A DNA stretch of 64,000 nucleotides from Burkholderia pyrrocinia (lineage in GTDB: Bacteria; Pseudomonadota; Gammaproteobacteria; Burkholderiales; Burkholderiaceae). Both the position numbers and the translations under genes were made by a program. The stretch spans positions 744,001 through 808,000 of the forward strand of contig NZ_CP011503.1 in NCBI RefSeq assembly GCF_001028665.1, given 5' to 3'. Shown here in pieces: positions 38,316 through 48,147 of this stretch; the stretch's first letter is position 1; each line of letters opens with the position of its first letter. Below the pieces are notes generated by a model. It ran no database searches, was not told the DNA's origin, and saw only the letters and a program-made list of their open reading frames with translations.

Positions 38316-40103
38316 TCAGAACAGCGATTCGTCGACTTCCATCAGCGTCTTCGAGCCGGCGCGCGCGGCGCGGATCGTCGATGCCGTCTCGGGCAGCAGG
38401 CGCGCGAAGTAGAAGCGGGCCGTCGCGAGCTTCGACTTGTAGAACGGATCGCCCGACGCTTCGTTGTCGAGTGCGAGGCGCGCCATCCGCGCCCAGAAGT
38501 ACGAAAACACCAGGTGGCCGACGGTGCGCAGGTACGGCACGGCGGCAGCGCCGACTTCGTCGGGGTTCTGCATCGCCTTCATGCCGATTTCCATCGTCAG
38601 CTTCTGCACCTTGTCGCCGATGTCGGCGAGCGGGTTGATGAACTCGGCCATTTCCGGCTTCACGCCTTCGGCTTCCGCGAATTCCGTAACGAGCTTGCCG
38701 AACTTCTTCAGCTTCGCGCCCATGTCGCCGAGCACCTTGCGGCCCAGCAGGTCGAGCGACTGGATCGAGTTCGTACCTTCGTAGATCATGTTGATCCGCG
38801 CGTCGCGCACGTACTGCTCCATGCCCCACTCGGAGATGAAGCCGTGGCCGCCGTAGATCTGCATCGCGTGGTTCGTGCACTCGAACGCGTTGTCGGTCAG
38901 GAACGCCTTGATGATCGGCGTGAGCAGCGCGACGAGGTCGGCCGCTTCCTTGCGCACCGCTTCGTCGGCGTGCGACAGCTCCTTGTCGATCTGCAGCGCG
39001 GACCAGTACGTGAACGCGCGTGCGCCTTCCGCATACGCCTTCTGCGTGAGCAGCATGCGGCGCACGTCCGGGTGCACGATGATCGGGTCGGCCGGCTTGT
39101 CCGGTGCCTTCGGGCCCGTCAGCGAGCGCATCTGCAGGCGCTCCTTCGCATACGTGAGCGAGTTCTGGTACGCGACTTCCGTGAGGCCGAGGCCCTGCGC
39201 GCCGACGCCGAGGCGGGCCGCGTTCATCATCACGAACATCGCGTTCAAGCCCTTGTTCGGCTCGCCGACCATCCAGCCCTTCGCGTTGTCGAGGTTCATC
39301 ACGCACGTCGAATTGCCGTGGATGCCCATCTTGTGCTCGATCGAGCCGCACTTGATGCCGTTGCGCTCGCCCGGCGCGCCCGACGCGTCCGGAATGAACT
39401 TCGGCACGATGAACAGCGAGATGCCCTTCGTGCCCTGCGGCGCGTCCGGCAGGCGCGCGAGCACGAGGTGGACGATGTTCTCGGCCATGTCGTGTTCGCC
39501 GCTCGAGATGAAGATCTTCGTGCCGCTGATCGAGTAGGAGCCGTCGCCGTTCGGTTCGGCCTTGGTGCGCAGGATGCCGAGGTCGGTGCCGCAGTGCGGC
39601 TCGGTCAGGCACATCGTGCCGGTCCATTCGCCCGTCACGAGCTTCGGAAGGTAGGCCTTCTGCAGTTCCGGCGCGCCGTGCGCGTGCAGGCATTCGTACG
39701 CGCCGTGCGACAGGCCCGGATACATCGTCCATGCCTGGTTCGCCGAGTTCATCATCTCGTAGAGCGCGTTGTTCACGAACGCGGGCAGGCCCTGGCCGCC
39801 GTAGTCCGGATCGCAGCCGAGCGCCGGCCAGCCGGCCTCGACGTATTGCCGGTACGCCTCCTTGAAGCCGGTCGGGGTCTTCACGACGCCGTCGCCTTCA
39901 TACGTGCAGCCTTCGCGGTCGCCGACCTGGTTCAGCGGGAACAGCACCTCGGAGCAGAACTTGCCCGCTTCTTCGAGGACCTGGTTGATCGTGTCGGCGT
40001 CGAGGTCCGCATGCCGCGGCATTTGCTTGACCTCGGCTTCGACGTTCAGAAGCTCGTGCAACACGAATTGCATGTCGCGCAGCGGCGCGGCGTACTGTCC
40101 CAT
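38316..40103 (-). CDS. Acyl-CoA dehydrogenase
   Basis: The 595-residue FAD enzyme catalyses the first beta-oxidation step. The acyl-CoA dehydrogenase core has the FAD segment MCLTEPHCGTDLGI and the C-terminal catalytic region near QIYGGHGFISEWGMEQYVRD. It is longer than classical dehydrogenases (about 380 aa), carrying the extra N- and C-terminal segments of the AcdA/FadE-like group in Pseudomonas and Burkholderia. It is 56 nt downstream of the TetR gene and 113 nt upstream of the FadB-type gene. Confidence 0.93.
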   Translation of the reverse strand: MGQYAAPLRDMQFVLHELLNVEAEVKQMPRHADLDADTINQVLEEAGKFCSEVLFPLNQVGDREGCTYEGDGVVKTPTGFKEAYRQYVEAGWPALGCDPDYGGQGLPAFVNNALYEMMNSANQAWTMYPGLSHGAYECLHAHGAPELQKAYLPKLVTGEWTGTMCLTEPHCGTDLGILRTKAEPNGDGSYSISGTKIFISSGEHDMAENIVHLVLARLPDAPQGTKGISLFIVPKFIPDASGAPGERNGIKCGSIEHKMGIHGNSTCVMNLDNAKGWMVGEPNKGLNAMFVMMNAARLGVGAQGLGLTEVAYQNSLTYAKERLQMRSLTGPKAPDKPADPIIVHPDVRRMLLTQKAYAEGARAFTYWSALQIDKELSHADEAVRKEAADLVALLTPIIKAFLTDNAFECTNHAMQIYGGHGFISEWGMEQYVRDARINMIYEGTNSIQSLDLLGRKVLGDMGAKLKKFGKLVTEFAEAEGVKPEMAEFINPLADIGDKVQKLTMEIGMKAMQNPDEVGAAAVPYLRTVGHLVFSYFWARMARLALDNEASGDPFYKSKLATARFYFARLLPETASTIRAARAGSKTLMEVDESLF

Positions 40104-40159
40104 GACTCTCTCCAAAGGTGGGCAACGGCTCGAGCTCCTGGCGGGCGGATCACGCGCCG

Positions 40160-40759
40160 CTAACGGCTCTCGCTCTGATACGAAACAATCGTCTTTTCCA
40201 GCGCGGCCCACGTGAGGCGCACGGCATCCGGCGAATGCAGGAAACGTGCGTCGTGATGCAGGCCGAGCGTGAAGCTGTACAACTCGAAGAGCATCAGGTC
40301 CGGATCGGTATCCGTACGCAGATGCCCCTCTTCCATCGCCTGCGAAATGGCACGCAGCAACGCGGCACGCCAGGCTGTCACGCTCGCGATCAACTGCTCG
40401 CGCACGGGGCTGTCCGGCCGGTCGTCGTACTCCACTGCGCCGCTGATGTAGATGCACCCAGTCGTCACCTCCTGGATGCGCTTCTCGATCCAGCGCGCCA
40501 GCATCGCCCGCAGACGCGGCAGACCGCGCGACTCGCGCAGGCTCGGAAAGAACACCTCGTTTTCGAAACGATGGTGATACTCGCGGACAACCTCGACCTG
40601 CAGGTCCTCGCGCGATCCGAAGTGCGCGAACACGCCGCTCTTGCTCATCTGCATGCGCTCGGCCAGCAGGCCGATCGTCAGCCCCTCCAGCCCGTCACGG
40701 CTGGCGAGGTCCAAAGCAGCTTCAAGTATCGCGGCACGCGTCTGTTCGCCTTTTCGCAT
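40160..40759 (-). CDS. TetR-family regulator of the beta-oxidation operon
   Basis: The 199-residue protein has a TetR helix-turn-helix at about residues 8-55 (RAAILEAALDLASRDGLEGL and LAERMQMSKSGVFAHFGSRE) and a variable ligand-binding C-terminal domain. It is the first gene of the minus-strand fatty-acid cluster, so by position it probably represses it and responds to acyl-CoA. The ATG at 40759 is 24 nt from a perfect inverted repeat (40784-40801) that could be its own operator. Confidence 0.87.
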   Translation of the reverse strand: MRKGEQTRAAILEAALDLASRDGLEGLTIGLLAERMQMSKSGVFAHFGSREDLQVEVVREYHHRFENEVFFPSLRESRGLPRLRAMLARWIEKRIQEVTTGCIYISGAVEYDDRPDSPVREQLIASVTAWRAALLRAISQAMEEGHLRTDTDPDLMLFELYSFTLGLHHDARFLHSPDAVRLTWAALEKTIVSYQSESR

Positions 40760-40783
40760 AGCTATTTCTGTAACCGTTCGGGG

Positions 40784-40801
40784 GTTCGAATAAAATCGAA
40801 C
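40784..40801. promoter_or_regulatory. Candidate TetR operator
   Basis: GTTCGA-ATAAAA-TCGAAC is a perfect 6-bp inverted repeat with an AT-rich 6-bp spacer, 24 bp upstream of the TetR start. Size, symmetry and position fit autoregulation of the fatty-acid operon. Confidence 0.5.
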
Positions 40802-40867
40802 GGCCGTACTATTATTGAGTGCGGCCGCTCGCGAAACAAGGAAATTATTAGAAACCGGTGTCTAACC

Positions 40868-40938
40868 GAGCCGCTATTTTGCGCGATTCCGGCGGGACCG
40901 GAGCGGCTTTTCCGCACGAACGTGCGGACAGATTTTTT
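40868..40938 (+). other. Two tandem plus-strand hairpins with T-runs; possible small-RNA 3' end
   Basis: Hairpin 1 pairs AGCCGCT (40869-40875) with AGCGGCT (40902-40908) and has an inner CCGG/CCGG stem, followed by TTTT. Hairpin 2 is TCCGCACG-AA-CGTGCGGA (40911-40928), followed after 4 nt by TTTTTT (40933-40938). Both read rightward, yet no plus-strand gene lies upstream: the flanking genes (TetR, clsB) are both on the minus strand. A small RNA or an antisense-blocking terminator would explain them. Confidence 0.35.
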
Positions 40939-40959
40939 GAAGCGGATGCTTAGTCCGCG

Positions 40960-42234
40960 TCAGTCGTAACTGCCGACCGTCAGCGCCTTCATCACGACCC
41001 GATACGCGGTATAGGCGAGCCAGTTCAGCATACGCTCGATGCGCGGGCGCGCGGCGAATCGCGCGGCGTCGATCTCCCGGCCATCGGCGAACGCGGCCGC
41101 GATCGCATCGCGCAGTTCGTTCGTGACCGCATCGTAGCGCACCAGCACGACGTTCGCCTCATTGTTCAGCATCAGGCTCAGCGCGTCCAGATTCGACGAG
41201 CCGACCGTCGCCCAGTTGTCGTCGATCACGGCCACCTTGCCGTGCAGCATCGTCTTGTCGTATTCGGCCACGCGCACGCCCGCGCGCAGCAGCGTGTGAT
41301 AGAGGAACGGCACGGCCGTATCGAGCGCCGCGAACTCCTTGCGGCCGATCAGGATCCGTACGTCGACGCCGCGCCGCGCGGCGCCCGTCAGCGCGCGGCG
41401 CAGCTTGCGGCCCGGCATGAAGTACGGATTCGCGAGCAGGATCTGCTGGCGCGCCTGGCCGATCGCCGCGAGATAGGCCTTCTCGATCGCGCGGCGGTTC
41501 ACGACGTTGTCGCGCGCGACGAACGCGACGCTCGGCTCCGTCACGACCCGCAGCGCGCCGGCCTTGATCCACCGGTGGCTGCGCATCCAGCGCCGGAACA
41601 TGTCGGGGAACGCTTCGCCGCCGTTCAGCCCGGCCGCGTACTGCGCATACGGCTTGTGGCCGAACTGGATCCGGTGCCACTGCAGCTCGAACGCGGCGCG
41701 CACGTCGGACACCGCGGGCCCTGCCATCTCGACCGCGAAGTCCCAGCGCGGAAACGGCAGCGTCGTGCCGTTTTGCGCGTAGTCGTCGACGATGTTGATG
41801 CCGCCGCAGAACGCGGTCGCATGATCGATCACCGCGAGCTTGCGGTGAGTGCGCGAAAAGCCGAAGCGGCCGAACAGGAAGCGGTTGTAGATGCAGTGCT
41901 CGACGCCGGATTGCGCCCACGTGTCGAACAGCGGCAGGCGTGCGGTGCCGATGCCGTCGGTGATCACGCGCACGCGCACGCCGCGCTGCGCCGCGCGGAT
42001 CAGCGCGTCCGACACCGGCCGGCCGGCCGCGTCGTCGCAGAAGATATAGGTTTCGAGCATCACCTGCTCGCGCGCGCCGTCGATCTGCTCGATCAGTGCC
42101 CGGAAGAATTCGCCGCCGCCCTCGCACAGCCGCACCGTGTTGCCCGCCGTGAACGCGAGCCGCGACGCCGAGCCGCGTTCCTGCAGGAACATCTGTCGCA
42201 ATTGCGCGAAGCGCTTGCGGGTCTCCGCAGTCAT
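40960..42234 (-). CDS. clsB: Cardiolipin synthase B (phospholipase D family)
   Basis: The 424-residue protein has two HKD motifs, H130-x-K132-x4-D137 (THRKLAVID) and H331-x-K333-x4-D338 (LHGKVAVID). This is the arrangement of ClsB, which has no N-terminal membrane helices unlike ClsA. It makes cardiolipin or phosphatidylglycerol by phosphatidyl transfer at the inner membrane. Its ATG (42232-42234) overlaps the nudB stop in an ATGA, so the two are translationally coupled. No terminator of its own is visible on the minus strand. Confidence 0.92.
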   Translation of the reverse strand: MTAETRKRFAQLRQMFLQERGSASRLAFTAGNTVRLCEGGGEFFRALIEQIDGAREQVMLETYIFCDDAAGRPVSDALIRAAQRGVRVRVITDGIGTARLPLFDTWAQSGVEHCIYNRFLFGRFGFSRTHRKLAVIDHATAFCGGINIVDDYAQNGTTLPFPRWDFAVEMAGPAVSDVRAAFELQWHRIQFGHKPYAQYAAGLNGGEAFPDMFRRWMRSHRWIKAGALRVVTEPSVAFVARDNVVNRRAIEKAYLAAIGQARQQILLANPYFMPGRKLRRALTGAARRGVDVRILIGRKEFAALDTAVPFLYHTLLRAGVRVAEYDKTMLHGKVAVIDDNWATVGSSNLDALSLMLNNEANVVLVRYDAVTNELRDAIAAAFADGREIDAARFAARPRIERMLNWLAYTAYRVVMKALTVGSYD

Positions 42235-42725
42235 GCGGACGAGCCGTGCGGCGTGCGCGCGAGTGCGACGCGCACGGGCAATTGCAGGATCGCCTCGGCG
42301 TTCGACGGCGAGAAGCAGCGCGCGGCCGCCTCGCGGAACGGCAGCCATGCGTGATCCACATGCTCGCGCGGCGACAGCGTCACGTCGACGCGACGCGGCA
42401 CGCACAGGCCGAACCAGTGCTCGGTGTTGCGCGTGACGCCCGGTGCGTAGCGGTGCAGGTATTGCGGATAGATCGTGTATTCGATCCGGTGGCGCCAGTC
42501 GACCAGCGCCGTGGCCGGCAGGTCCGGCGTGCCGACCGAGATGCCGGTTTCCTCGGCCACTTCGCGCGCGGCGGTGAGCGCGAGCGGCTCGTCGAGCGCG
42601 TCCTTCGATCCGGTCACCGATTGCCAGAAATCGGGCTGGTCGGCACGCTTGATCACCAGCACATCGAGGTCGGGCGTGTAGATCACGACGAGAACGGATT
42701 CGGGGATTTTCGGCGGCTTCGTCAT
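42231..42725 (-). CDS. nudB: Dihydroneopterin triphosphate pyrophosphatase NudB
   Basis: NudB removes pyrophosphate from dihydroneopterin triphosphate in folate synthesis. The 164-residue protein has the Nudix box at residues 39-61 (GSKDALDEP...REVAEETG). The ATG at 42725 is chosen; the frame extends to 42782 without support. It lies downstream of aspS, as in E. coli relatives, but is separated from it by a strong terminator. Confidence 0.9.
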   Translation of the reverse strand: MTKPPKIPESVLVVIYTPDLDVLVIKRADQPDFWQSVTGSKDALDEPLALTAAREVAEETGISVGTPDLPATALVDWRHRIEYTIYPQYLHRYAPGVTRNTEHWFGLCVPRRVDVTLSPREHVDHAWLPFREAAARCFSPSNAEAILQLPVRVALARTPHGSSA

Positions 42726-42808
42726 CTTTGTTTCATGCGGCACAGGGCCGCGCGCCGGGCATGTGCTCCGAACGGGCGGCAAGTGCTGCGACTGTACCGC
42801 AAAAAATG

Positions 42809-42834
42809 AAAAAGGCGCATCGCTGCGCCTTTTT
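42809..42834 (-). terminator. Intrinsic terminator after aspS
   Basis: AAAAAGGCGCA-TCGC-TGCGCCTTTTT is a perfect symmetrical hairpin with A- and T-tracts on both sides, so it can work in either direction. It lies 50 nt past the aspS stop, before nudB. Confidence 0.93.
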
Positions 42835-42885
42835 CAGTTGCGTCGTGTGCGCATCGCCGCACACACGACCGGGTGCGAAAACGCG

Positions 42886-44688
42886 TTACGCCTTCGGCTG
42901 TTCCGGCTGACGCAGACGGATGTGCAGTTCGCGCAGCTGACGCTCGTCGACCGGGCTCGGTGCCTGCGTGAGCAGATCCTGCGCACGCTGCGTCTTCGGG
43001 AACGCGATCACGTCGCGGATCGAGTCGGCGCCGGCCATCATCGTGACGATGCGGTCAAGGCCGAATGCGATACCGCCGTGCGGCGGCGCGCCGTACTGCA
43101 GCGCGTCCAGCAGGAAGCCGAACTTCAGTTGCGCCTCTTCCGCGCCGATCTTCAGCGCGCGGAACACCTTGCTCTGCACTTCCTCGCGGTGGATACGCAC
43201 CGAGCCACCGCCGATTTCCCAGCCGTTCAGCACCATGTCGTAGGCCTTCGCGAGGCAGCGGCCCGGGTCGGTCTCGAGGTACTCGAGGTGCTCGTCCTTC
43301 GGGCTCGTGAACGGATGGTGCGCAGCGACGTAGCGCGCATCTTCGTCGTCGTATTCGAACATCGGGAAGTCGACGACCCACAGCGGCTTCCAGCCGGCCT
43401 GGACGAGGCCGTTCGCCTTGCCGAATTCCGAATGGCCGATCTTCAGGCGCAGCGCGCCGAGGCTGTCGTTGACCACCTTCGCGCGATCGGCCGCGAAGAA
43501 GATGATGTCGCCGTCTTCAGCGCCGGTGCGCTCGAGGATCGCCGCGATCGACGCGTCGTGCAGGTTCTTGACGATCGGGCTCTGAAGGCCGTCGCGGCCC
43601 TTCGCCTTCTCGTTGACCTTGATCCAGGCGAGGCCCTTCGCGCCGTAGATGCGCACGAATTCCGTGTAGCCGTCGATGTCGCCACGCGACAGCTCGCCGC
43701 CCTTCGGCACGCGCAGTGCCGCGACACGGCCGTCCTTCGCGTTGGCCGGCGTGCTGAACACCTTGAAGTCGACGTCCTTCATCGCGTCGGTCAGCTCGGT
43801 GAATTCGAGCTGCACGCGCAGGTCCGGCTTGTCCGAACCGAAACGCGCCATCGCTTCCGAGTACGGCATCACCGGGAAGATCGCGTCGAGTTCGACGTCG
43901 ATCGTCGTCTTGAAGATGTGACGGATCATGTCTTCGAACAGGTCACGGATTTCCTGCTCGCCGAGGAACGACGTCTCGCAGTCGATCTGCGTGAATTCCG
44001 GCTGACGGTCGGCACGAAGATCCTCGTCGCGGAAGCACTTGGTGATCTGGTAGTAACGGTCGAAGTTCGCGACCATCAGCAGCTGCTTGAACAGCTGCGG
44101 CGACTGCGGCAGCGCGAAGAACTGGCCCGCGTTCACGCGCGACGGCACGAGGTAGTCGCGCGCGCCTTCCGGCGTGCTCTTCGTCAGCATCGGCGTTTCG
44201 ATGTCGATGAAGCCCTGCTCGTCGAGGTACTTGCGCGCCTCGATCGCGACGCGGTAACGCAGGCGCAGGTTGTGCTGCATCTGCGGACGGCGCAGGTCGA
44301 GCACGCGGTGCGTGAGGCGCGTCGTTTCGGACAGGTTGTCGTCGTCGAGCTGGAACGGCGGCGTAACCGACGCGTTCAGCACGTTCAGTTCGTGGCACAG
44401 CACTTCGATCTTGCCGCTCTTCAGGCCGGCGTTGACCGTGCCGTCCGGACGGTTGCGCACGAGGCCCTTGATCTGCACGCAGAACTCGTTGCGCACGCCT
44501 TCGGCGGTCGCGAACATCTCCGCGCGATCCGGGTCGCACACCACCTGCACGAGGCCTTCACGATCGCGCAGGTCGATGAAGATCACACCGCCGTGATCGC
44601 GGCGGCGCTGCACCCAGCCGCACAGCGACACGGTTTGGCCCAGCAGGTGTTCGGTCACGAGACCGCAGTATTCAGTACGCATCGACAT
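42886..44688 (-). CDS. aspS: Aspartyl-tRNA synthetase
   Basis: This 600-residue class IIb synthetase has an N-terminal OB anticodon-binding domain (about 1-110), the class II core and the bacterial GAD insertion (about 300-430). The C-terminal motif 3 is [10 protein letters not shown]. Its OB loop reads [16 protein letters not shown], with H32 at the position where non-discriminating AspRS enzymes of Pseudomonas carry histidine. It therefore may charge tRNA-Asn as well, feeding the GatCAB amidotransferase. Start ATG 44688, or ATG 44682 two codons later. Confidence 0.96.
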   Translation of the reverse strand: MSMRTEYCGLVTEHLLGQTVSLCGWVQRRRDHGGVIFIDLRDREGLVQVVCDPDRAEMFATAEGVRNEFCVQIKGLVRNRPDGTVNAGLKSGKIEVLCHELNVLNASVTPPFQLDDDNLSETTRLTHRVLDLRRPQMQHNLRLRYRVAIEARKYLDEQGFIDIETPMLTKSTPEGARDYLVPSRVNAGQFFALPQSPQLFKQLLMVANFDRYYQITKCFRDEDLRADRQPEFTQIDCETSFLGEQEIRDLFEDMIRHIFKTTIDVELDAIFPVMPYSEAMARFGSDKPDLRVQLEFTELTDAMKDVDFKVFSTPANAKDGRVAALRVPKGGELSRGDIDGYTEFVRIYGAKGLAWIKVNEKAKGRDGLQSPIVKNLHDASIAAILERTGAEDGDIIFFAADRAKVVNDSLGALRLKIGHSEFGKANGLVQAGWKPLWVVDFPMFEYDDEDARYVAAHHPFTSPKDEHLEYLETDPGRCLAKAYDMVLNGWEIGGGSVRIHREEVQSKVFRALKIGAEEAQLKFGFLLDALQYGAPPHGGIAFGLDRIVTMMAGADSIRDVIAFPKTQRAQDLLTQAPSPVDERQLRELHIRLRQPEQPKA

Positions 44689-44755
44689 GATGTTTGCTTT
44701 CGTTCGGTTTGATCAACGGGTGCCGCAACGCGCGGCCCGGGCGATGATTCTTTAC

Positions 44756-45406
44756 TTACAGCGGCGGCTCGACGGGGCGGCGGGCGGGCGCCGGAGCCGG
44801 CGCCGGGGGCGCCACGACGCCCATCGAGACGATGTACTTCAGCGCGGCATCGACCGACATGTCGAGTTCGATGACTTCGCTCTTCGGCAGCATCAGGAAG
44901 AAGCCCGACGTCGGGTTCGGCGTCGTCGGGATGTATACGCTCACGTATTCTTCCGTCAGATGATTGAGCACGTCGCCGCCGGGCGTGCCGGTCAGAAACG
45001 CGATCGTATACGAGCCGCGGCGCGGGTATTCGATCAGCAGCGCCTTGCGGAACGCGTTGCCGCTGCTCGACAGCAGCGTGTCCGACACCTGCTTGACGCT
45101 CGTGTAGATCGGCCCGACGACCGGGATGTGGCGCACGACCGCGTTCCACCAGGTGACGAGCTTCTGGCCGATGAAATTCCGCGTGGCCAGCCCGACGACG
45201 AAGATGAACGCGAGCGTCAGCACCGCGCCGATCCCCGGCAGGTGGAAACCGAGCAGCCGCTCGGGCTGCCACGATTCCGGCAGCAGGAGCAGCGTCTGGT
45301 CCATCGTGCCGATGATGAGACCGAGCACCCACAGCGTGATCGCGAGCGGGACGAGAACCAGCAGGCCGGTCAGAAACACCGATTTCAGGGTCGTCTTTTT
45401 CATCAT
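44756..45406 (-). CDS. DUF502 integral membrane protein
   Basis: The 216-residue protein has two N-terminal transmembrane helices (about residues 8-32, FLTGLLVLVPLAITLWVLGL, and about 60-85) followed by a cytosolic or periplasmic domain with GPIYTSVKQVSDTLLSS and the conserved YPRRGSYTIAFLTG. The tail is proline/alanine-rich. The family is widespread and of unknown function. It lies 67 nt upstream of aspS and 61 nt downstream of the fmdB-like gene, in the same minus-strand run. Confidence 0.87.
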   Translation of the reverse strand: MMKKTTLKSVFLTGLLVLVPLAITLWVLGLIIGTMDQTLLLLPESWQPERLLGFHLPGIGAVLTLAFIFVVGLATRNFIGQKLVTWWNAVVRHIPVVGPIYTSVKQVSDTLLSSSGNAFRKALLIEYPRRGSYTIAFLTGTPGGDVLNHLTEEYVSVYIPTTPNPTSGFFLMLPKSEVIELDMSVDAALKYIVSMGVVAPPAPAPAPARRPVEPPL

Positions 45407-45467
45407 CTGCCGTCAATGAACCGCGCCGGCGGCGCGGGGTAGTCGCGGCCCGGCCGGGCCGCGACGG

Positions 45468-45818
45468 TCAACTGCTGGCGGCGGCGGGCGCTGCAGCCGG
45501 TGCCGGCGCGGCGCTCGTCGTCGTGCTTTCGGAACTGCTCGATGCAGCCGGCGCGTCCGCCGCGGGCGTGGCCGCCGCAGCAGCTGCCGGCGCCGCGTCG
45601 CCCGACGCCGTCGCCGGTGCACTGGCGCCGCCCGAGCCGCCGCGGAAATCGGTGACATACCAACCGGAGCCCTTCAGCTGGAAGCCCGCGGCAGTCACCT
45701 GCTTGCGAAACGCATCCTTCCCGCACTCCGGGCACTGCGACAGCGGCGCGTCGCTCATCTTCTGGAGCACGTCCTTCGCGAAACCACACGCTTCGCATCG
45801 ATAGGCGTAGATCGGCAT
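45468..45818 (-). CDS. FmdB-family zinc-ribbon protein
   Basis: The 116-residue protein begins MPIYAYRCEACGFAKDVLQK and has a second CxxC (CPECG), together forming a four-cysteine zinc ribbon as in FmdB regulators. The C-terminal 45 residues are Ala/Ser/Pro-rich low complexity. The function is unclear; the family was first noted near formamidase genes. The start at 45818 is chosen over 45854 because MPIYAY is the conserved family N-terminus. It precedes the DUF502 gene, a pairing common in beta-proteobacteria. Confidence 0.88.
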   Translation of the reverse strand: MPIYAYRCEACGFAKDVLQKMSDAPLSQCPECGKDAFRKQVTAAGFQLKGSGWYVTDFRGGSGGASAPATASGDAAPAAAAAATPAADAPAASSSSESTTTSAAPAPAAAPAAASS

Positions 45819-45913
45819 GATATTTTTCCCGCGGAAACTGGAAACGGCTTGCAAAACCTTGAATTATAGCCGAAACCTCGACGCGCTCCGGCAACGGCCG
45901 TGACGCCAGGGCA

Positions 45914-46540
45914 TCAGCGGCGGCGCCACGTGAGCCAGCGCTCGTGCCCTTCGAACACCGGCAGCGAATCGGTGACGGGCAAATCCTCGATCAGGTCGAA
46001 GTGCGGCGCGAGCAGCGCGTCGAGTTCGGCACGCTCGATCCCGAACGGCGGCCCCTTCGGTTTCGCCGTCACGAAGAAATAGCCGGCCAGCAATCCGCCC
46101 GCCGGCAGCAACTCGGCCATCCGTGCCGCATAGTCGGCGCGCAGGCTCGGCGGCAGCGCGCACAGGAACGCGCGCTCATACACCCACTGCACGTCGAACG
46201 GCGGCCGGTAGGCGAAAAAGTCGGCCTGCTCGACGACATCCGCATGCGCGCCGAGCTGCGCTTTCGCGACAGCCACCGCCTGCGCGGCGAAATCGATCGC
46301 ACGCACGGGCCAGCCGGCCTGCGCGAGCCACCCGGCCTCCTGCGCACTGCCGCAGCCGGGGATCAGCACCGCGCACGGCTCGAGCCGGTGCGCGAACACG
46401 CGAAAGCCGTCCGGCACGCCGCCGAATTCCCACGGCGTCACGCCGCGCTCGAAACGCTCGTCCCAGAACGACGCGTTGCCGGGGTCGCGCGTCGCGAAAT
46501 CGGCGGCCGTCGGCGCGGCCGGTTGTTTCGGATCGGGCAT
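45914..46540 (-). CDS. Thiopurine S-methyltransferase-like SAM methyltransferase
   Basis: The 208-residue Rossmann-fold methyltransferase has the TPMT-type opening FWDERFERGVTPWEFGGVPD and the SAM motif VLIPGCGSAQEAGWLA. Bacterial homologues methylate thiols, selenium or tellurium compounds, and the substrate here is unknown. The start is ATG 46540, with AAAGGAG 7 nt upstream; ATG 46561 has no such site. It begins 18 nt downstream of the ubiB stop codon. Confidence 0.87.
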   Translation of the reverse strand: MPDPKQPAAPTAADFATRDPGNASFWDERFERGVTPWEFGGVPDGFRVFAHRLEPCAVLIPGCGSAQEAGWLAQAGWPVRAIDFAAQAVAVAKAQLGAHADVVEQADFFAYRPPFDVQWVYERAFLCALPPSLRADYAARMAELLPAGGLLAGYFFVTAKPKGPPFGIERAELDALLAPHFDLIEDLPVTDSLPVFEGHERWLTWRRR

Positions 46541-46557
46541 CGCGCTGCTCCTTTCGG

Positions 46558-48135
46558 TCATGTGCCGTACGCAAGCGCGAGCAACACGCGCGCGACGAGC
46601 GCCCCGACCCCGACGGCAAGGCCGAAGATCAGCAGCGCCTGCATCAGCCGGTTCGTACGTTTCTGCTCGATGAGGATCTGGCGCATCAGGTCCTCGCTCG
46701 CGGCGCGCGGCGCGTCATGGCGCGCCGCCATCGCGTGGTGGATCAGGCGCGGCAGTTGCGGCAGCGTCTTGCTCCACTGCGGCGCCTCGACCTTGAAGCG
46801 CTCGTACCAGCCGCGCAGGCCGATCTGCTCGGTCATCCAGCGCTCGAGGTACGGCTTCGCGGTCTTCCACAGGTCGAGTTCGGGGTCGAGCGAGCGGCCG
46901 AGCCCTTCGACGTTCAGCATCGTCTTCTGCAGCAGCACGAGTTGCGGCTGGATCTCGACGTTGAAGCGGCGCGACGTCGAGAACAGGCGCATCAGCACCT
47001 GGCCGAGCGAGATGTCCTTCAGTGCGCGGTCGAAATACGGCTCGCACACCGCGCGGATCGCGCTTTCGAGCTCCTCGACGCGCGTCTCGGGCGGCACCCA
47101 GCCCGATTCGAGGTGGAGCGTCGCAACGCGGTGGTAGTCGCGCTTGAAGAATGCGAGGAAGTTCTGCGCGAGGTAGTTCTTGTCGAAATCGGACAGCGCG
47201 CCGACGATCCCGAAATCGAGCGCGATGTAGCGGCCGAACGTGCTCGGGTCGAGGCTCACCTGGATGTTGCCGGGGTGCATGTCCGCATGGAAGAAGCCGT
47301 CGCGGAACACCTGCGTGAAGAAGATCTCGACGCCTTCGCGCGCGAGCTTCTTGATGTCGACGCCGGCCGAGCGCAGCGTCTCGACCTGGCTGATCGGCAC
47401 GCCGGTCATGCGCTCCATCACGAGCACCTGCGACGTCGAGAAATCCCAGAACATCTCGGGCACGAGCAGCAGGTCGAGGCCCGCGAAATTGCGGCGCAAC
47501 TGGCTGCCGTTCGCGGCTTCGCGCATCAGGTCGAGCTCGTCGTGCAGATACTTGTCGAATTCGGCGACGACCTCGCGCGGCTTCAGGCGCCGGCCGTCGG
47601 CCCACATGCGCTCGGTCCAGATCGCGATGTCGCGCATCAGCGCGAGATCCGAATCGATCACGGACAGCATGTTCGGGCGCAGCACCTTGACGGCGACGGC
47701 CTTGCCCGCGTGCACGCCCTGCTTGAGTTTCGCGAAGTGCACCTGCGCGATCGACGCGCTCGCGACCGGCTCGCGCTCGAATTCATCGAACAGCTCGTCG
47801 ACCGGCGCACCGAGCGACTTCTCGACGATCGCGATCGCGACCGCCGAATCGAACGGCGGCACCTGGTCCTGCAGCTTCGCGAGTTCGTTCGCGAAATCGA
47901 CCGACAGCAGGTCGCGGCGCGTCGACAGCACCTGGCCGAACTTCACGAAGATCGGGCCGAGGCTTTCGAGCGCGTGACGCAGCCGCACGGCGGGCGGATC
48001 GGAATAGCGGCGGCCGATCGTCGTGATCCGCAGCAGCAGCTTCACGCGCCGGTCGTCGATCCGGGACAGCATCACTTCGTCGAGACCAAAGCGGATGACG
48101 GTGTAGACAATCTTGATGAAACGGAAAATGCGCAT
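46558..48135 (-). CDS. ubiB: Ubiquinone biosynthesis ATPase/kinase-like protein UbiB
   Basis: UbiB is an ABC1/ADCK family atypical kinase required for aerobic ubiquinone synthesis, probably extracting lipid intermediates from the membrane. The 525-residue protein has the KxGQ motif ([15 protein letters not shown]), AlaxA-type nucleotide loop residues and the DFG-like ALDFGIVG. It ends with two transmembrane helices (about 490-525). It is 12 nt downstream of ubiJ, with which it functions. Confidence 0.94.
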   Translation of the reverse strand: MRIFRFIKIVYTVIRFGLDEVMLSRIDDRRVKLLLRITTIGRRYSDPPAVRLRHALESLGPIFVKFGQVLSTRRDLLSVDFANELAKLQDQVPPFDSAVAIAIVEKSLGAPVDELFDEFEREPVASASIAQVHFAKLKQGVHAGKAVAVKVLRPNMLSVIDSDLALMRDIAIWTERMWADGRRLKPREVVAEFDKYLHDELDLMREAANGSQLRRNFAGLDLLLVPEMFWDFSTSQVLVMERMTGVPISQVETLRSAGVDIKKLAREGVEIFFTQVFRDGFFHADMHPGNIQVSLDPSTFGRYIALDFGIVGALSDFDKNYLAQNFLAFFKRDYHRVATLHLESGWVPPETRVEELESAIRAVCEPYFDRALKDISLGQVLMRLFSTSRRFNVEIQPQLVLLQKTMLNVEGLGRSLDPELDLWKTAKPYLERWMTEQIGLRGWYERFKVEAPQWSKTLPQLPRLIHHAMAARHDAPRAASEDLMRQILIEQKRTNRLMQALLIFGLAVGVGALVARVLLALAYGT

Positions 48136-48147
48136 GCCCTGCGGCCC

